DNA from: Treponema sp.
GTDB taxonomy: Bacteria > Spirochaetota > Spirochaetia > Treponematales > Treponemataceae
Assembly (NCBI GenBank): GCA_024695475.1
Contig: JAILIC010000026.1
Coordinates: forward strand, 23,953 to 87,952
Direction of reading: 5' to 3'
DNA length: 64,000 bases
The number at the start of each line of letters is the position of its first letter. Positions within the stretch are counted from its first letter, which is position 1. Under the pieces are notes generated by a model that was not told where the DNA came from, searched no databases, and was given only the letters and a program-made list of their open reading frames with translations. Shown here one piece after another: positions 8,571 to 17,590 of this stretch. The position numbers were made by a program, and so were the translations under genes.

Positions 8571-9290
8571 ATGAAAAAAAGTATTTTAGGGTTGCTGTGT
8601 ACAGTTGTCTGTCTGTTCTCAGTGAATGCAGAGATGATGTGGGGCATACGGGGCTCTGTAAATGGTACCGCGTCAGATTTTGATGATGAGGCAAAAGAGT
8701 CTATACGGAAGGCTCTTGTGCAAATAGGTTATAGTGATGTTTCTATAAAAAATGGAAGTTCTGTTGCAGGCGGTGGTATCAGTGCCTTTTTTTACTGGCC
8801 GATTGATTCTGTTCCTGGATTAGGTTTCCAAATTGAGCCTGGATTTATATTTAATAATGGCTACAAAATGGATATAAATACAAAAGTGAGTGGTGTACCT
8901 GTTAAGGGTGACGTTTCTGTTGTATATAATTCATTTGAATTGCCTTTTATGGTTACTTATACGTTTAGAAGGCACAAATTTGTTGAACTGATTCCACGAG
9001 GTGGACTGTATCTCTCAATACCTTACAATCAAAAAACGAAGACGAATTTATCAGTTCCTTCTACAGGTTATTCTATTTCAAGTACAAAAACATTCGAAAA
9101 GTCAGGAATAGGACATATAGGTATGATTCTTGGATTTGATGTAGCTCTTAATGTGAGCGATAAATCTGCTGTTTTGCTTGGATTGCATGATTTAAATGAT
9201 TTTACAACTTTACGAGATTCAGATGATGCGAAAATAGGTAGACGATCTGTATTTGGCATTACTGCTGGATATCGTCACACCGTAGAATAG
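8571..9290 (+). CDS. outer-membrane beta-barrel (porin-like) protein
   Basis: 239 residues from the ATG at 8571. The track uses a GTG four codons upstream, but AGGTGG precedes this ATG at a suitable distance. A signal peptide (MKKSILGLLCTVVCLFSVNA) is followed by alternating hydrophobic strands with aromatic girdles (FFYWPI, GLGFQIEPGFIF, FELPFMVTYTF) and a C-terminal strand FGITAGYRHTVE. The pattern fits the OMP beta-barrel family (PF13568-like) of about eight strands. It is divergently transcribed from the XRE regulator and probably controlled by it. The metal ABC operon lies on the other side, so it could be the outer-membrane partner, but that is inference. Confidence 0.75.
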   Translation: MKKSILGLLCTVVCLFSVNAEMMWGIRGSVNGTASDFDDEAKESIRKALVQIGYSDVSIKNGSSVAGGGISAFFYWPIDSVPGLGFQIEPGFIFNNGYKMDINTKVSGVPVKGDVSVVYNSFELPFMVTYTFRRHKFVELIPRGGLYLSIPYNQKTKTNLSVPSTGYSISSTKTFEKSGIGHIGMILGFDVALNVSDKSAVLLGLHDLNDFTTLRDSDDAKIGRRSVFGITAGYRHTVE

Positions 9291-9327
9291 CTCGCCACAA
9301 GTTGGTACATCCGGTGAGCTTTTTTTA
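9289..9327 (+). terminator. intrinsic terminator of the beta-barrel gene
   Basis: AGCTCGCC/GGTGAGCT stem (one G-U pair) with a T7 tail directly after the stop codon. Confidence 0.75.
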
Positions 9328-9377
9328 TGCTCTTACGTCAACTTTGACTTGATACTATAAAGAAGGACTTTAAATCC

Positions 9378-9445
9378 CTAGTAAACAACCTCTTTACTAG
9401 TGAATAAACACCTTGTTTACACATGAGAATACAAGGTGTTTATTC
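9378..9445. repeat. two adjacent inverted repeats in a 370-bp intergenic region
   Basis: CTAGTAAA-N7-TTTACTAG (9378-9400) is followed directly by a 15-bp perfect inverted repeat, GAATAAACACCTTGT/ACAAGGTGTTTATTC (9402-9445, 14-nt loop). Neither is followed by a T-tract on either strand, so they are not ordinary terminators. The rest of 9446-9600 holds only minor dyads and no ORF I trust. Confidence 0.6.
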
Positions 9446-9600
9446 AGGAGATGACATGTTGCTGTCAGTGGCTTGTTATGTTTTGAAAAACATGATAGAG
9501 TGGGAGATGTAAACTAAAGATTATCTAAAGAAAAGTTACAAACAAGCCGATGCATAGTAAAAGAGATGGATAAAATCCATTGGCATCAATTAATTAGAAA

Positions 9601-9629
9601 TTGACTTAAAACTTTCTTTATGTTATTAT
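9601..9629 (+). promoter_or_regulatory. strong promoter of the 496-aa lipoprotein gene
   Basis: -35 TTGACT, 17-bp spacer, -10 TATTAT with an extended TGT just before it. Predicted 5' UTR about 30 nt. Confidence 0.75.
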
Positions 9630-9664
9630 CTTAAAATAATGAAAATGTTTTTTGCAGGTCGTAT

Positions 9665-11155
9665 ATGAAATTACAATCTTTTATGACTACAATGGTATTG
9701 GGCATTGTAAGTCTCGGTTTGTTATCTTGTTCCAATGTCTTTTCAGACAACTTTGATTCTGATTCGACATCAGCACGCGCTGCTGCTTACGTAGTTGGTT
9801 CTGATGTTACCTTTGAAGGTGGCAATTACCGTGTTATTTCTAATGATTTTGCTTCTAGTGAAAGTCGTGCCGTAAGTACTTCTGAGGTAGAAAGCGGTAT
9901 TACTCGTTTTAAAAATGATAGTGCCATGAGTGCTATCTTGAGCGAATATGCTGGCATCAACAATAAAGTAGTACTTTTTAACCGTGATACAAAAGGTATC
10001 GGGAAAGATGGTTACGCATACATCATTGATGAATATCTGATTCTCGATAGAGATGCGGCAAAAGTTGCAAAATTCCGCTACAAATGGCAGTCAACAACTA
10101 TTAAAAACGCTCAACATAAAGATGCTTTTGAAGGAGCTGACATTGGAAGAGTAAACACTGCTGCTGAAACCACAATTCGCAACTCTTATGATCCTGACCA
10201 TGTCCAGCTCTACACCTACAGCGGTGGTGACGAACAGTCATATACACAGTTGACCTACACACGTGATTCCAACAACAAATGCTCTTTTGCAAGTAATACT
10301 ATCAAGTCAACAAGCGTCAACTCAGTCTATGCAACAACTACAGCAGGTATCCGTCGTGCACTTTTAAACACAACCACCTATAACTCAGGAGATGTAAAAG
10401 TACGGTGGAGTCTCAGCGACGTAGACAGCAAGGCTTTTTTTGCCTTTGTCGAGCAAAAAACAGATGGGTCTTACAGTCTCACTTGCCGTGGTGATGGATT
10501 AGTTAAAGGCTCTGCTAATGCAGACGTCTACTACTGCACTGCAAACATTACTTCATTTGTAGAAAAAAATAATCTTGGCGTTAGCTTTACACGAAAGAAA
10601 AACAATGGGTCAATATCCATTGACAGCTCTCAATATATCCAAGCTGTTGACAAAGGATCTGACGGTACTATCACACAGATAATGGTTATTTGTCCTTTTG
10701 AAGATACAAGTGCAACACTCAATGCTTACTCTCGTACCATTTTCAAATGGAACGGCAGCAGCTACGTCTGGGAAGGTGCAGAAAGTTTTGCCAATCGGTA
10801 TGCTAAAAACTATACTGATTTGTCTACAGTAAATTACACATGGGAAAGTGTAAGCGAAACCTATACTGCGGATATAACAGAGCTGTATGGAGCAGCAAAT
10901 AGTCTTTATAATGAAGTAGCAGGCGATAAAACCTTATCTCAACAAGAGGTTCTGAAATATGCGCAAGATGTAGGCCAACTTCACAGCCGAGCAAATGACA
11001 TTGCAAATAAATTCTGGAGCCTGCCTTGCACTGACGGTAAGTGGGCTAAGTGGACTGAACAAGGAATGAAGCTTGTTGCTGCTGCCCAAAAACTTGCACT
11101 AGTACGGGCAAAGCTTGATGCCGAAGCGGTAACCCGACCTTGGATATTATTCTAA
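9665..11155 (+). CDS. lipoprotein of unknown function
   Basis: 496 residues. The lipoprotein signal (MKLQSFMTTMVLGIVSLGLLSC) is followed by SNVFSDNFDSDSTSARAA, a Ser/Asp/Ala/Arg-rich linker typical of Treponema lipoproteins. The body is rich in Thr, Ser, Tyr and Asn with many predicted beta strands, and the C-terminal ~110 residues look helical (SLYNEVAGDKTLSQQEVLKYAQDV). I recognise no family. It has its own extended -10 promoter and a strong terminator, so it is monocistronic and probably well expressed. A surface or periplasmic location is inferred from the signal only. Confidence 0.75.
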   Translation: MKLQSFMTTMVLGIVSLGLLSCSNVFSDNFDSDSTSARAAAYVVGSDVTFEGGNYRVISNDFASSESRAVSTSEVESGITRFKNDSAMSAILSEYAGINNKVVLFNRDTKGIGKDGYAYIIDEYLILDRDAAKVAKFRYKWQSTTIKNAQHKDAFEGADIGRVNTAAETTIRNSYDPDHVQLYTYSGGDEQSYTQLTYTRDSNNKCSFASNTIKSTSVNSVYATTTAGIRRALLNTTTYNSGDVKVRWSLSDVDSKAFFAFVEQKTDGSYSLTCRGDGLVKGSANADVYYCTANITSFVEKNNLGVSFTRKKNNGSISIDSSQYIQAVDKGSDGTITQIMVICPFEDTSATLNAYSRTIFKWNGSSYVWEGAESFANRYAKNYTDLSTVNYTWESVSETYTADITELYGAANSLYNEVAGDKTLSQQEVLKYAQDVGQLHSRANDIANKFWSLPCTDGKWAKWTEQGMKLVAAAQKLALVRAKLDAEAVTRPWILF

Positions 11156-11180
11156 CATCCTTATAACATCGTTCATTTCA

Positions 11181-11212
11181 AACAGGCTTCCGATTGGAAG
11201 CCTGTTTTTTTT
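11181..11212 (+). terminator. intrinsic terminator of the lipoprotein gene
   Basis: Perfect 11-bp stem AACAGGCTTCC/GGAAGCCTGTT, 4-nt loop GATT, then a T-tract. Confidence 0.9.
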
Positions 11213-11279
11213 CTGCATAAATATTCATTTTTCTGTATGCTGATTGATATAAACTCCTCTTTTTAGTAAGATGGTATCC

Positions 11280-13784
11280 ATGCTAACTCTTAAGTTTGGT
11301 GGCACTTCAATGGGAAGTGCCAGACGTATTCTGGATTCTGCCGACATCATTGTCGGACGCGCTGCACAAGAGCGTGTAAGTGTTGTTGTATCGGCTGTAG
11401 CCGGTGTCTCAAATAGTTTGCAGGCGGCAATCGATGCTTGTATGACAGGAAAACCTGCTACCGAATTTGTTGACGGACTGCGTACAACGCATAGCGCTAT
11501 TTGTTCTGAAATTCAATCAAAACTTCCAGGTTTTGAAGCTGCTCCAGTAATGAAAAAACTGGAACCAATTTTTACAGAATGTGAACACTTACTTACGGGT
11601 ACGGCTGCATTTGGAGAATGCCCTGATACCGTTCATTGTCGTATCATGGGAATGGGCGAGCTTTTGAGTTCCCCGATTATGGAAGCTGTTCTCCTTGCAA
11701 AAAAACAAAGCATTATCCTGCTTGATTCTCGAAAATATATCTATACTACTGGCAACCAAAAAGAGGGTGACCCTGATTATGCTCGGACAGCCGAACAGCT
11801 GCTTCCCTTCCGCGATGGAGAGTATAAGTCACAGACTCGTATTCTTCTGTTTCCTGGTTTTGTCTGTTCATGGACAGGTGGTACAGGGCAGAGTACCCGT
11901 ATGGGCTTGCTGGGGCGTAATGGTTCTGATTTTTCTGCAGCGATTATCGGTGCTTGTCTGGGATCAAAAAAAGTCGAGTTCTGGACTGATGTAGACGGTA
12001 TCTATACTGCAGATCCTCGCATTGTAAAAGATGCATTGCTGGTAAAGGACATGACCTATGAAGAAGCAATGGAACTGTCATTCTTTGGGTCAAAGGTACT
12101 GCATCCAAAAACACTTGCTCCACTTGCAGCAAAAGGAATTGAAGCCTGGAGCCTTAACAGTATGCGTCCGGAAGTACGAGGAACACGTATCGGTAAGGGA
12201 CCATTTGCTTCTAATGTAGGACCTGTCTGTGGTATTTCCTGCCTAAAAAATACAGCAATCATCAGCATAAGCGGTTCCGGCATGAAAGGTCGTACTGGTA
12301 TGGCAAGCCGTGTGTTTGCCGCTGTTTCACGTATAAATGTTTCTGTATTGTTGATTACTCAGTCATCTTCTGAGTATACAATTTCATTCTGTGTCCGTGA
12401 CGCATATGCAGATATGGTAAATGATGCCCTGCAGCAGGAATTTGGACTTGAAATCAGAGATGGCGTTGTAGATCCTGTCGAAGTACATAAAAACTGTGCC
12501 ATCGTTTCAATTGTTGGTGACAACATGATTAAACAACGTGGTGTAGCTGGCAAATTCTTTGATGCATTGGCTTCATATGGTGTTAATGTCCTTGCTATTG
12601 CACAAGGCTCGTCAGAGCGTTGTACCAGTGCTGTTATCCACGGTGAGTATGGTGATTTGGCAGTACGCGCCGTACATATGTTCTTTTTTCAGACTTCGCA
12701 GTCTATTCAAGTATTTCTGTTTGGAGCAGGTACTATTGGCAGTGTATTGCTTGATCAGATTAAGGAACAGCAGCAAAAACTCTTGCGTACCAATGTAAAC
12801 ATTTCGGTAGTAGCCATTGCAAAGACAAATCGTCTCTTGCTTAATCCAGAAGGTATTGATTTGACCAACTGGAGGGAAGATATTCAAAAGTCTAATCTTC
12901 GTTCTTCTGTAGATGAGGTATTGGGTTTTGTCAAAAAAACTCGCCCGATGAATCCTGTCTTTGTTGACTGTACAGCTTCGTATGATTTACCGGAGCGCTA
13001 TTTGGATATTCTTAATGCAGGTATGCATATCGTTACACCAAACAAGCGTGCTAATTCAATGAGCATAGACTATTACCGCCAGTTGCGACGTACCGCAAAC
13101 TCTATGCATCGCCGTTTCTTGTATGAAACCAACGTCGGTGCTGGCTTGCCGATTATCGACAACTTGCAGAACCTGTTTAAGAGTGGTGACCATCTTACTG
13201 GATTTACCGGTATCATGTCTGGATCTCTGTCATACATTTTTGGTCGTCTTGATGAAGGTGTGTCATTTAGTAAGGCTGTCCTTGAAGCAAAGGAAAAAGG
13301 CTTTACCGAGCCAGATCCTCGTGATGACTTAAACGGCATGGATGTAGCCCGAAAGACATTGATTATTGCCCGTGAGGCAGGAATGGATTTGGAGCTTGAC
13401 CAGATCGAGATCAAGAAAGTATTCCCTGATGATTTTGATACAGAAGGCTCTACAGAGGAATTCCTAAAACGTCTGCCTCAAATCGATACCTACTTTGCCA
13501 ACAAAATGGCAGAACTGCAAAAGCAACATAAAGTACTACGTATGGGAGCTTCCATACAGAATAATACTTGTAGCGTGGGGTTGCTTGAAGTCGGACAAGA
13601 TGATCCGTTGTATGCGGTAAAAGGCGGCGAAAACGCGTTTGTATTCCATACAGAACGCTATAGTCCTATTCCATTGACTGTCAGAGGATATGGAGCTGGA
13701 GCTGCAGTTACTGCTGCCGGCGTATTTGGTGATATTTTGCGTACGGTTAGTTTTAATCCAGAGGCACCGGTAACTAATATGTAA
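11280..13784 (+). CDS. thrA: bifunctional aspartokinase / homoserine dehydrogenase
   Basis: 834 residues from the ATG at 11280, since MLTLKFGGTSMGS matches family N-termini; the ATG at 11271 is the alternative. The aspartokinase domain (about 1-290) has KFGGTS and the GRNGSDFSAA nucleotide/aspartate site. Two ACT domains follow (about 310-460; ISISGSGMKGRTG and VSIVGDNMIKQRG). The homoserine dehydrogenase domain (about 465-834) has FGAGTIGS for NAD(P)H binding and the MSGSLSYIFG and GFTEPDPRDDLNGMDVARK catalytic regions. It commits aspartate to threonine/methionine synthesis at two steps and is probably feedback-inhibited through the ACT pair. First gene of an amino-acid operon; the next gene starts 28 bp downstream. 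Confidence 0.95.
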   Translation: MLTLKFGGTSMGSARRILDSADIIVGRAAQERVSVVVSAVAGVSNSLQAAIDACMTGKPATEFVDGLRTTHSAICSEIQSKLPGFEAAPVMKKLEPIFTECEHLLTGTAAFGECPDTVHCRIMGMGELLSSPIMEAVLLAKKQSIILLDSRKYIYTTGNQKEGDPDYARTAEQLLPFRDGEYKSQTRILLFPGFVCSWTGGTGQSTRMGLLGRNGSDFSAAIIGACLGSKKVEFWTDVDGIYTADPRIVKDALLVKDMTYEEAMELSFFGSKVLHPKTLAPLAAKGIEAWSLNSMRPEVRGTRIGKGPFASNVGPVCGISCLKNTAIISISGSGMKGRTGMASRVFAAVSRINVSVLLITQSSSEYTISFCVRDAYADMVNDALQQEFGLEIRDGVVDPVEVHKNCAIVSIVGDNMIKQRGVAGKFFDALASYGVNVLAIAQGSSERCTSAVIHGEYGDLAVRAVHMFFFQTSQSIQVFLFGAGTIGSVLLDQIKEQQQKLLRTNVNISVVAIAKTNRLLLNPEGIDLTNWREDIQKSNLRSSVDEVLGFVKKTRPMNPVFVDCTASYDLPERYLDILNAGMHIVTPNKRANSMSIDYYRQLRRTANSMHRRFLYETNVGAGLPIIDNLQNLFKSGDHLTGFTGIMSGSLSYIFGRLDEGVSFSKAVLEAKEKGFTEPDPRDDLNGMDVARKTLIIAREAGMDLELDQIEIKKVFPDDFDTEGSTEEFLKRLPQIDTYFANKMAELQKQHKVLRMGASIQNNTCSVGLLEVGQDDPLYAVKGGENAFVFHTERYSPIPLTVRGYGAGAAVTAAGVFGDILRTVSFNPEAPVTNM

Positions 13785-13812
13785 AAATCATATATCGGAG
13801 GAGTTTTTCTAC

Positions 13813-15783
13813 ATGGTAATCGTATTAAAAAAAAGTATTTCGCCTGAAGAAAAGGCACGGCTTTCCCAATTTTTAGGGGAACAGAATTTTAAGACGAATG
13901 AAATTGCTGGCGAAGAAGCAACTATTATTGCTGCAGTCGGTAAGCTTAATCTTGACCCGCGTGAAGTTGCTATACTTCCTGGGGTTGAACGGGTTATTCC
14001 TATCAGCAAGCCATACAAGATGGCAAGCCGTGAGTTTAAGCCTGAAAACACCATTGTAGAAATTCCTAACAACCGAGGACAAAAGGTCCGTGTTGGCGGA
14101 CAACGAGTTGTTGCGATAGCAGGTCCCTGTGCAGTCGAGAGCAGGGAACAGATGATGGCCGTAGCAGAGCGTGTCGCTTCTAGCGGTGCGGTCATGCTAC
14201 GTGGTGGAGCATATAAACCACGTACTTCTCCTTATTCATTTCAGGGATTAGGGGAAGAAGGCCTTAAGATATTAAAGGAAGCTGGCGAAAAATATGGGCT
14301 TCCTATTGTTACAGAAATTATTGCTGCTGAATATATTCCTGTCATGAAAGACTATGTTGATGTGTATCAGGTTGGTGCACGCAACATGCAAAATTTTGAT
14401 ATGCTCAAACGCTTAGGCAAGCTCAATAAGCCTGTCATTTTAAAGCGAGGACTTTCTGCCACTATCGAAGAGTGGCTTATGTCAGCAGAGTATTTGCTTT
14501 CATCTGGTACCGATCGTGTTATTTTATGTGAGCGCGGTATCCGCACATACGAGCGTGCAACACGCAATACACTTGATTTAAGTGCAATTCCTATTTTACG
14601 CAGCCTTACCCATCTGCCTGTCATTGTCGATCCGAGCCATGCAGTTGGTATTCGTGATAAGGTTGCCCCTATGGGATTGGCAGCTATTGCTGCTGGTGCT
14701 GATGGTATCATTGTCGAAGTACACTGCAATCCTGATAAGGCATTGTCCGATGGTCCACAATCCTTGTATCCACAGCAGTTTGATAAACTGATGCGTGATA
14801 TCGAAGCGCTTTCGCCTGTCGTTGGTAAGGAAGTTGCTCATATCAGGCAGGACCCTATTGTTGTCCATACTGCTGAAAAAAAGATTGATGCACAACATAT
14901 TGTCTGTGCATATAGTGGTAAACGAGGAGCCTATGCAGAACAAGCTATCGGCAAATATTTTGATGCTGGTACCAGTGCTGTTGCCGTTAATTCCTTCCGT
15001 GATATCTTTCAGTCAGTTATTGACGGTAAAGTCGATTATGGTATGGTTCCTATCGAAAATAGCCTGGCAGGATCAGTCTATGAAAACTACGATAACCTTG
15101 CTCAGTTTGAAGATGTAAATATCGTTGGATCGCTGACCTTGCGTATTCAGCATGCGCTGCTTGGCATAAAAGGTGCGTCAATTGATGGAATTAAAAACAT
15201 TTATTCCCATCCACAGGCGTTGGCACAGTGTTCGCAGTTTTTGCTCGATCATCGAGAATGGAATAAAGTTGATGCTGTTTCAACGGCAACTGCTGCAAAA
15301 CTGGTAAGCGAAAAAGGCGAAAAGGAGAATGCAGCTATTGCAAGTGCCGTCAATGCTGAGTATTATGGTTTGGATATTTTGAAAGAGAGTATCGAAAATG
15401 ATCCACGCAATTATACCCGCTTTGTGATAATTGCCGCAAATCATGTCGGTGCACGTTCTGATAATGTCGTTGAGAATGCTTTTAATTGTCAGCGTTTAGC
15501 AGGGGTGCATCCAAACATGGCATCATTTGTATTCTCTGTAAAAAATGAACCGGGAGCTTTGTTTAATTGTCTGAGAATCTTTCAGGACTTCCAGATAAAC
15601 TTAACTCGATTGGAGTCCCGGCCTATTTTAGGAAAACCATGGAAATACTGGTTCTATGCTGATGCGGAACTGGTTTCTGAAAATATGGAGTCTGTTGCCT
15701 ATGTAACAAAATTACTGGACGCCCTCAAGGCCAAAACTGAGGATGTTCGTTTGCTTGGTGTGTATGCTGAAGGAGGAAAGTAA
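13813..15783 (+). CDS. DAHP synthase - prephenate dehydratase fusion
   Basis: 656 residues. The N-terminal ferredoxin-like regulatory domain (about 1-85) and TIM barrel (about 95-335) form a type Ib DAHP synthase: AGPCAVESREQ, RGGAYKPRTSPYSFQG, QVGARNMQNFD and DPSHAVGIRDKV are all present. Residues about 355-540 are prephenate dehydratase (CAYSGKRGAYAEQA, VPIENSLAGSVYENYD), followed by an ACT domain (about 560-650, SVKNEPGALFNCL) with the ESRP motif that binds phenylalanine. One chain thus holds the first shikimate step and a terminal phenylalanine step. No chorismate mutase domain is seen. A GGAGGAG ribosome-binding site precedes the ATG. Confidence 0.93.
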   Translation: MVIVLKKSISPEEKARLSQFLGEQNFKTNEIAGEEATIIAAVGKLNLDPREVAILPGVERVIPISKPYKMASREFKPENTIVEIPNNRGQKVRVGGQRVVAIAGPCAVESREQMMAVAERVASSGAVMLRGGAYKPRTSPYSFQGLGEEGLKILKEAGEKYGLPIVTEIIAAEYIPVMKDYVDVYQVGARNMQNFDMLKRLGKLNKPVILKRGLSATIEEWLMSAEYLLSSGTDRVILCERGIRTYERATRNTLDLSAIPILRSLTHLPVIVDPSHAVGIRDKVAPMGLAAIAAGADGIIVEVHCNPDKALSDGPQSLYPQQFDKLMRDIEALSPVVGKEVAHIRQDPIVVHTAEKKIDAQHIVCAYSGKRGAYAEQAIGKYFDAGTSAVAVNSFRDIFQSVIDGKVDYGMVPIENSLAGSVYENYDNLAQFEDVNIVGSLTLRIQHALLGIKGASIDGIKNIYSHPQALAQCSQFLLDHREWNKVDAVSTATAAKLVSEKGEKENAAIASAVNAEYYGLDILKESIENDPRNYTRFVIIAANHVGARSDNVVENAFNCQRLAGVHPNMASFVFSVKNEPGALFNCLRIFQDFQINLTRLESRPILGKPWKYWFYADAELVSENMESVAYVTKLLDALKAKTEDVRLLGVYAEGGK

Positions 15784-16298
15784 TGGCTGAGGAAGCTCAT
15801 AAAAAGATCGAAACATATGTTTTGTCGGTATTGGTAGAAAACCACGCTGGTGTTTTGAGCCGTGTATCTGGTTTGTTCAGTAGACGCGGTTACAATATCG
15901 ATAGTTTGACCGTTTGTGAAACTCATAACCCAGGTCAGTCACGTATGACCATTGTGGTAAAGGGGGATGAGTACATACTCGAACAGATTGAAAAACAGCT
16001 TTCAAAGCTCATTGAAGTTATTTCTATAACACATTGTATCACTGCGCAAACCTGCGAGCGCGAAATGGCTTTGATAAAAGTAAAAGCCAGTGGTGGAGAC
16101 CGTGCTGTTGTTATTGAAACTTGCAATATCTACCGTGCGCACATCGTTGATGTTTCCATAGGTTCTGTTATTGTTGAGGCAACTGGTAGTGAAGAAAAGA
16201 TCAGCAGTCTTATCCGACTGTTGGAACCATTTGGTATACTTGAACTGGTAAAAACTGGTTTAACAGCTATGGGACGTGGGGACGAAGTAATGCAATAA
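15783..16298 (+). CDS. ilvN: acetolactate synthase small (regulatory) subunit
   Basis: 171 residues. An N-terminal ACT domain has the family motif VLVENHAGVLSRVSGLFSRRGYNIDSL (quoted in part: NHAGVLSRVSGLFSRRGYN), and a C-terminal domain follows (REMALIKVKA...). It confers valine feedback and stimulates the catalytic subunit of acetohydroxyacid synthase. The ATG overlaps the stop codon of the upstream fusion gene (TAATG), so translation is coupled. The catalytic subunit IlvB is not in this window. Confidence 0.93.
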   Translation: MAEEAHKKIETYVLSVLVENHAGVLSRVSGLFSRRGYNIDSLTVCETHNPGQSRMTIVVKGDEYILEQIEKQLSKLIEVISITHCITAQTCEREMALIKVKASGGDRAVVIETCNIYRAHIVDVSIGSVIVEATGSEEKISSLIRLLEPFGILELVKTGLTAMGRGDEVMQ

Positions 16299-16327
16299 TG
16301 CATTTACATGCATTGTGAGGTACCCAT

Positions 16328-16930
16328 ATGATTATTGAGCTGATAGGTTATTTTGGCTCGTTTTTAATTCTTATTTCCATGTTGATGACATCTGTTGTAA
16401 AACTTCGTATCATCAACATGGTCGGTAGTTTGATTTTTACGGGATATGCAGTGGCAATTCACTCATATCCAACCGCCATAATGAATGGCTGTCTTGTTAT
16501 TATCAATATTTTTAATCTTCTTAAATTACTGCGATATAAAAAGACGTATTCTGTTGTAAAAGTATGTGCAGATGACTATTATCTTAACTTTTTTTGCCGC
16601 TATTATGGGGAAGATATACGGCAGTTCTTTCCGGAATTAGTAAATCCAGTTTCATACTCTTGTACCTATATGATTTGCTGTGACTCAGATCCTATTGGTA
16701 TCTTTTTTGGACACCCATCCTCTGATGAAAGCAAACTGGATATAAAAGTCGACTATACGATTCCTAAGTTCCGTGATTGCTCCGTTGGTAAATACTTATA
16801 TAATCATCTGGCAAATAACGGATACCGGGAACTGTCTTTTGACAATCCTCCTAAAAAACACATTTCGTATTTAAAACGAATGGGCTTTACAAATAACGAT
16901 GACGAAAGTCGTTTTATAAAGCAATTGTAG
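16328..16930 (+). CDS. YgjV-like membrane protein with GNAT-like C-terminal domain
   Basis: 200 residues. The N-terminal ~75 residues form three membrane segments with the GSFLILISMLMTSVVKLR...GSLIFTGYAV pattern of the YgjV family. The C-terminal cytosolic part (about 80-200) ends with YLYNHLANNGYRELSFDNPPKKHISYLKRMGF, quoted here only as the motif NGYRELSF...YLKRMGF, which resembles the end of a GNAT acetyltransferase fold. It follows ilvN by 29 bp and is likely cotranscribed with the amino-acid genes. Function unknown. Confidence 0.65.
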   Translation: MIIELIGYFGSFLILISMLMTSVVKLRIINMVGSLIFTGYAVAIHSYPTAIMNGCLVIINIFNLLKLLRYKKTYSVVKVCADDYYLNFFCRYYGEDIRQFFPELVNPVSYSCTYMICCDSDPIGIFFGHPSSDESKLDIKVDYTIPKFRDCSVGKYLYNHLANNGYRELSFDNPPKKHISYLKRMGFTNNDDESRFIKQL

Positions 16931-16933
16931 CAG

Positions 16934-17437
16934 TTAGTGCTGTTCATCAAAAAAGAAGTCACCTGATTTACCACCGCTTTTGCTTACGAGGTGTATGTTT
17001 TTGATAACCATACGTTTATCGACAGCTTTACACATATCGTAAATCGAAAGCAGGGTGACAGATGTCCCTGTTAAGGCTTCCATTTCGACTCCTGTTTTGC
17101 CATCACATGTTGCCGTACAATAGACGGTTATAATGCCAGCATCAGCATTGTTGTCATAGTGTTTTTTGAATTCTATGGAGCAGTTGGTTATAGGTAATGG
17201 ATGGCATAGGGGAATAAGATTGCTTGTCTGTTTGAGACCCATAATACCGGCGATACGTGCAACTCCAAGAACATCGCCTTTTTTGATTGTTCCTTCTTCA
17301 ATCATGTCATATATCTGTTTTGATACCATAATCTCACCTTGGGCAGTTGCCGTACGGTGGGTAATTTGTTTTTGTGATACATCTACAATGATGGCATTAC
17401 CTGCCTGATCAAAATGGGTCAACTGGTCAGTCGGCAT
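16934..17437 (-). CDS. moaC: cyclic pyranopterin monophosphate synthase
   Basis: 167 residues matching MoaC over its full length: THFDQAGNAIIVDVSQK, RIAGIMGLKQTSNLIPLCHPLP and GKTGVEMEALTGTSVTLLSIYDMCKAVDK are family signatures (the last quoted as VEMEALTGTSVTLLSIYDM). It turns the MoaA product into cyclic pyranopterin monophosphate for molybdenum-cofactor synthesis. An AAGGAGTT Shine-Dalgarno precedes the ATG. No other mo genes are in the window. Confidence 0.95.
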   Translation of the reverse strand: MPTDQLTHFDQAGNAIIVDVSQKQITHRTATAQGEIMVSKQIYDMIEEGTIKKGDVLGVARIAGIMGLKQTSNLIPLCHPLPITNCSIEFKKHYDNNADAGIITVYCTATCDGKTGVEMEALTGTSVTLLSIYDMCKAVDKRMVIKNIHLVSKSGGKSGDFFFDEQH

Positions 17438-17490
17438 AATAACTCCTTTTAACTTTTACGCTATAAAGATACGTGTACTTTGTCAATATG

Positions 17491-17516
17491 TGTGATATCT
17501 CCTTGTGATATCTCCT
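17491..17516. repeat. 13-bp perfect tandem duplication upstream of moaC
   Basis: TGTGATATCTCCT occurs twice head to tail, just upstream of a minus-strand TTGACA box in front of moaC. It lies between divergent moaC and the nicotinate phosphoribosyltransferase gene. Confidence 0.7.
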
Positions 17517-17590
17517 AAAATGCACGTTTTGTGCAGATTTGCGCTAAACCCTTGTATGCTTTTGTCTTTCCTGTTATGCTACAAAGTATC

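Noticed and set aside
8068-9290. Toxin-antitoxin module (XRE plus neighbour)
   Set aside because: The neighbour is an exported beta-barrel protein, not a toxin, and the regulator instead leads into znuABC.
12359-13414. Several minus-strand ORFs of 64-113 aa inside thrA
   Set aside because: Shadow frames of a well-conserved enzyme; no motifs or ribosome-binding sites.
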